Shown: positions 13,954 through 15,046 of the stretch, one piece after another
Numbering within the stretch: position 1 is the stretch's first letter
How the letters are laid out: every line of letters starts with the position of its first letter
Program-made: the position numbers and the translations under genes
Notes under the pieces: model-generated
What the model was told of the DNA's origin: nothing
What the model saw: only the letters and a program-made list of their open reading frames with translations
Databases searched by the model: none
Assembly: GCA_021323495.1 (NCBI GenBank)
Contig: JAJQJO010000034.1
Span: forward strand, 1-15,046
From: Cellvibrio sp.
GTDB taxonomy: Bacteria > Pseudomonadota > Gammaproteobacteria > Pseudomonadales > Cellvibrionaceae
DNA length: 15,046 nucleotides
Reading direction: 5' to 3'

Positions 13954-15046
13954 CTAGATGCTGTGTGCAATAATTATCCCGCCCCATAATAAATTGCGAT
14001 CTCCAGCGCCCTCTTCAATTTCCGAACTGTGTCCACGTAATACGTAGCTGATGCGATAACCTTGTTTGAATGCAAAGGTGTACCCAGCCCAGGCTTCTAT
14101 TAATAATGGATTTAATGTGTGATGTTCGTAAGTGACAGGACTATCGCGAAATTGCCCCTGTAAAAATGCGTTGTATGCGCGTGCTTTCACTGTAACTCCC
14201 GCCCAAAAATAACGTTCGCTGACTGATTTTGCATTGCTTGAGTAAGATGATTTTTCACCATAGCTGGCTAGCTCGGGGTTAAATGAAGACCATGGGCTGT
14301 GAATTCTTCCGGTGCGCATACTGAGGCTCCAGCTCGCTTCAGTCAGATAACCAAGAGATGCTTGTAAAGTGCTTTTTATCTCGACATCTTCTGAAAAATT
14401 ATTGAAATATTTTTGCTGTGCAATTACATAGCGACCAGTGAGTTCTCCGCCATCACTGATCTGATTGTGCCAACCCTGGGCCTTCTCGCCATTGGTAATC
14501 TGATGTGCAAGGTTTTGCAGTTCACCAACTACATCCAGGCCCAGTACACCAACAGTCAATGTACTTTTCCAGGCAAGATTTTTGACTAAATCCACTTGCT
14601 CGCGCGAGCTTGATAAATAAACGAGGCTGGCGTAGGGCCGATCATTGGGATTGGCTTCGCTCAGGCTAATATCTTCAGGTGTAAAGCCAAAGGCTCCTAT
14701 TTCACGGCTAAACGTTTCCTGTGTCGCCATTGATGAATGTTCGAAGCCCAGCCATTTATCTGCCGCTATTAAAGGGATATTAAGCGAGAGGATGGCGTTG
14801 CGCGCCTTGAGTCCTGTTTGAGTGAAGTTGAGTCCATAGGTGTAGTCCTGGTCGCGATGACCGGGTACGAGTACATCATTATCGAATGCAAAAGCCCAGC
14901 TATTGGTCGGTTTAACGGGCTTGTCTTGAAGATGGAGCAATGGCTGTTTTTCATCTTCAACCAACGTAGCGACTTGCAGCCACTCCGGATCTTGGTGCGC
15001 TAGATGGCCATCCCCGGCCGCCAAACCAAACTCACTTGTAGTAGCG
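13954..15046 (-). CDS. LpxR-like outer-membrane lipid A deacylase, 5' end beyond the window
   Basis: The frame is open from the stop at 13954 to the right edge, so the N-terminus and any signal peptide lie outside; a TTG at 15024 is only an internal candidate start. Numbering from that codon, AFDNDVLV (46-53) gives the N49-D50 pair, RDQDYTYGLNF (57-67) resembles the family's RDYTNG block, and NPNDRPYASLVYLSS (125-139) is the hallmark of DUF2219/LpxR proteins. H174 in ELQNLAHQITNG, followed by GWHNQISDG, fits the active-site histidine region. Alternating polar/hydrophobic strands follow (AYNAFLQGQF, LIEAWAGYTFAF), as in a 12-stranded barrel. LpxR removes the 3'-acyloxyacyl chain of lipid A, changing envelope charge and immune recognition. 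Family membership is well supported; activity is inferred. Confidence 0.8.
   Translation of the reverse strand, partial: ATTSEFGLAAGDGHLAHQDPEWLQVATLVEDEKQPLLHLQDKPVKPTNSWAFAFDNDVLVPGHRDQDYTYGLNFTQTGLKARNAILSLNIPLIAADKWLGFEHSSMATQETFSREIGAFGFTPEDISLSEANPNDRPYASLVYLSSSREQVDLVKNLAWKSTLTVGVLGLDVVGELQNLAHQITNGEKAQGWHNQISDGGELTGRYVIAQQKYFNNFSEDVEIKSTLQASLGYLTEASWSLSMRTGRIHSPWSSFNPELASYGEKSSYSSNAKSVSERYFWAGVTVKARAYNAFLQGQFRDSPVTYEHHTLNPLLIEAWAGYTFAFKQGYRISYVLRGHSSEIEEGAGDRNLLWGGIIIAHSI

Noticed and set aside
1..15046. CRISPR array, tRNA/rRNA genes, insertion sequences, prophage or attachment sites
   Set aside because: I looked for regular spaced repeats, tRNA-like cloverleaves, transposase motifs and terminal inverted repeats, and found none.

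Overview
This window looks like chromosomal DNA from a gammaproteobacterium, plausibly of the Cellvibrio group. That placement is inferred from protein character and gene order, not from a database match. Two conserved blocks anchor it: the Holliday-junction genes (ruvC, ruvA, ruvB) and a complete tolQ-tolR-tolA-tolB-pal-cpoB cell-envelope cluster. All run on the + strand, in the order expected for this class.

Layout. (1) At the left edge is half of an intrinsic terminator, then a small membrane-anchored Cro/C1-type HTH protein (46-663). (2) ruvC (789-1310) follows, with a LexA-like box abutting its start codon. (3) A minus-strand unit sits between ruvC and ruvAB: a compact bifunctional PutA without the N-terminal DNA-binding domain (1951-5145), followed 16 bases later by a small protein carrying the exact HDxxH-x11-E zinc-site signature of COQ4 (1329-1934). 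(4) A divergent control region (5146-5353) holds an 11-bp-period direct repeat in front of putA and a perfect LexA box over the ruvA promoter. (5) ruvA and ruvB. (6) Where the thioesterase gene ybgC normally stands there is only a frame-broken remnant (7038-7349). (7) tolQ, tolR, tolA, tolB, pal and cpoB follow, closely packed; tolA/tolB overlap by GTGA, and a strong 12-bp hairpin lies inside the 5' part of cpoB. (8) A 600-base stretch after cpoB has a terminator-like hairpin, a decayed minus-strand reading frame and a promoter with an operator-like palindrome. (9) A secreted HExxH metallopeptidase-like protein (12507-13781) of unrecognised family is followed, convergently, by a 5'-truncated LpxR-like outer-membrane lipid A deacylase (13954 to the right edge).

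How the genes work together. RuvAB moves Holliday junctions and RuvC cuts them; the two LexA-like sites suggest that both separated halves of the set are under SOS control. PutA oxidises proline to glutamate and feeds electrons to ubiquinone. A COQ4-like protein in the same transcription unit would be a natural partner if it works in ubiquinone synthesis (hypothesis). The Tol-Pal proteins form the trans-envelope machine that constricts the outer membrane at division and maintains lipid asymmetry, with CpoB linking it to peptidoglycan synthesis. The last two genes are also envelope or secreted functions.

The most notable observations are the putA/COQ4-like pair splitting the ruv genes, the paired LexA sites, the ybgC pseudogene inside an otherwise intact tol-pal cluster, and the unassigned secreted gluzincin-like protein.
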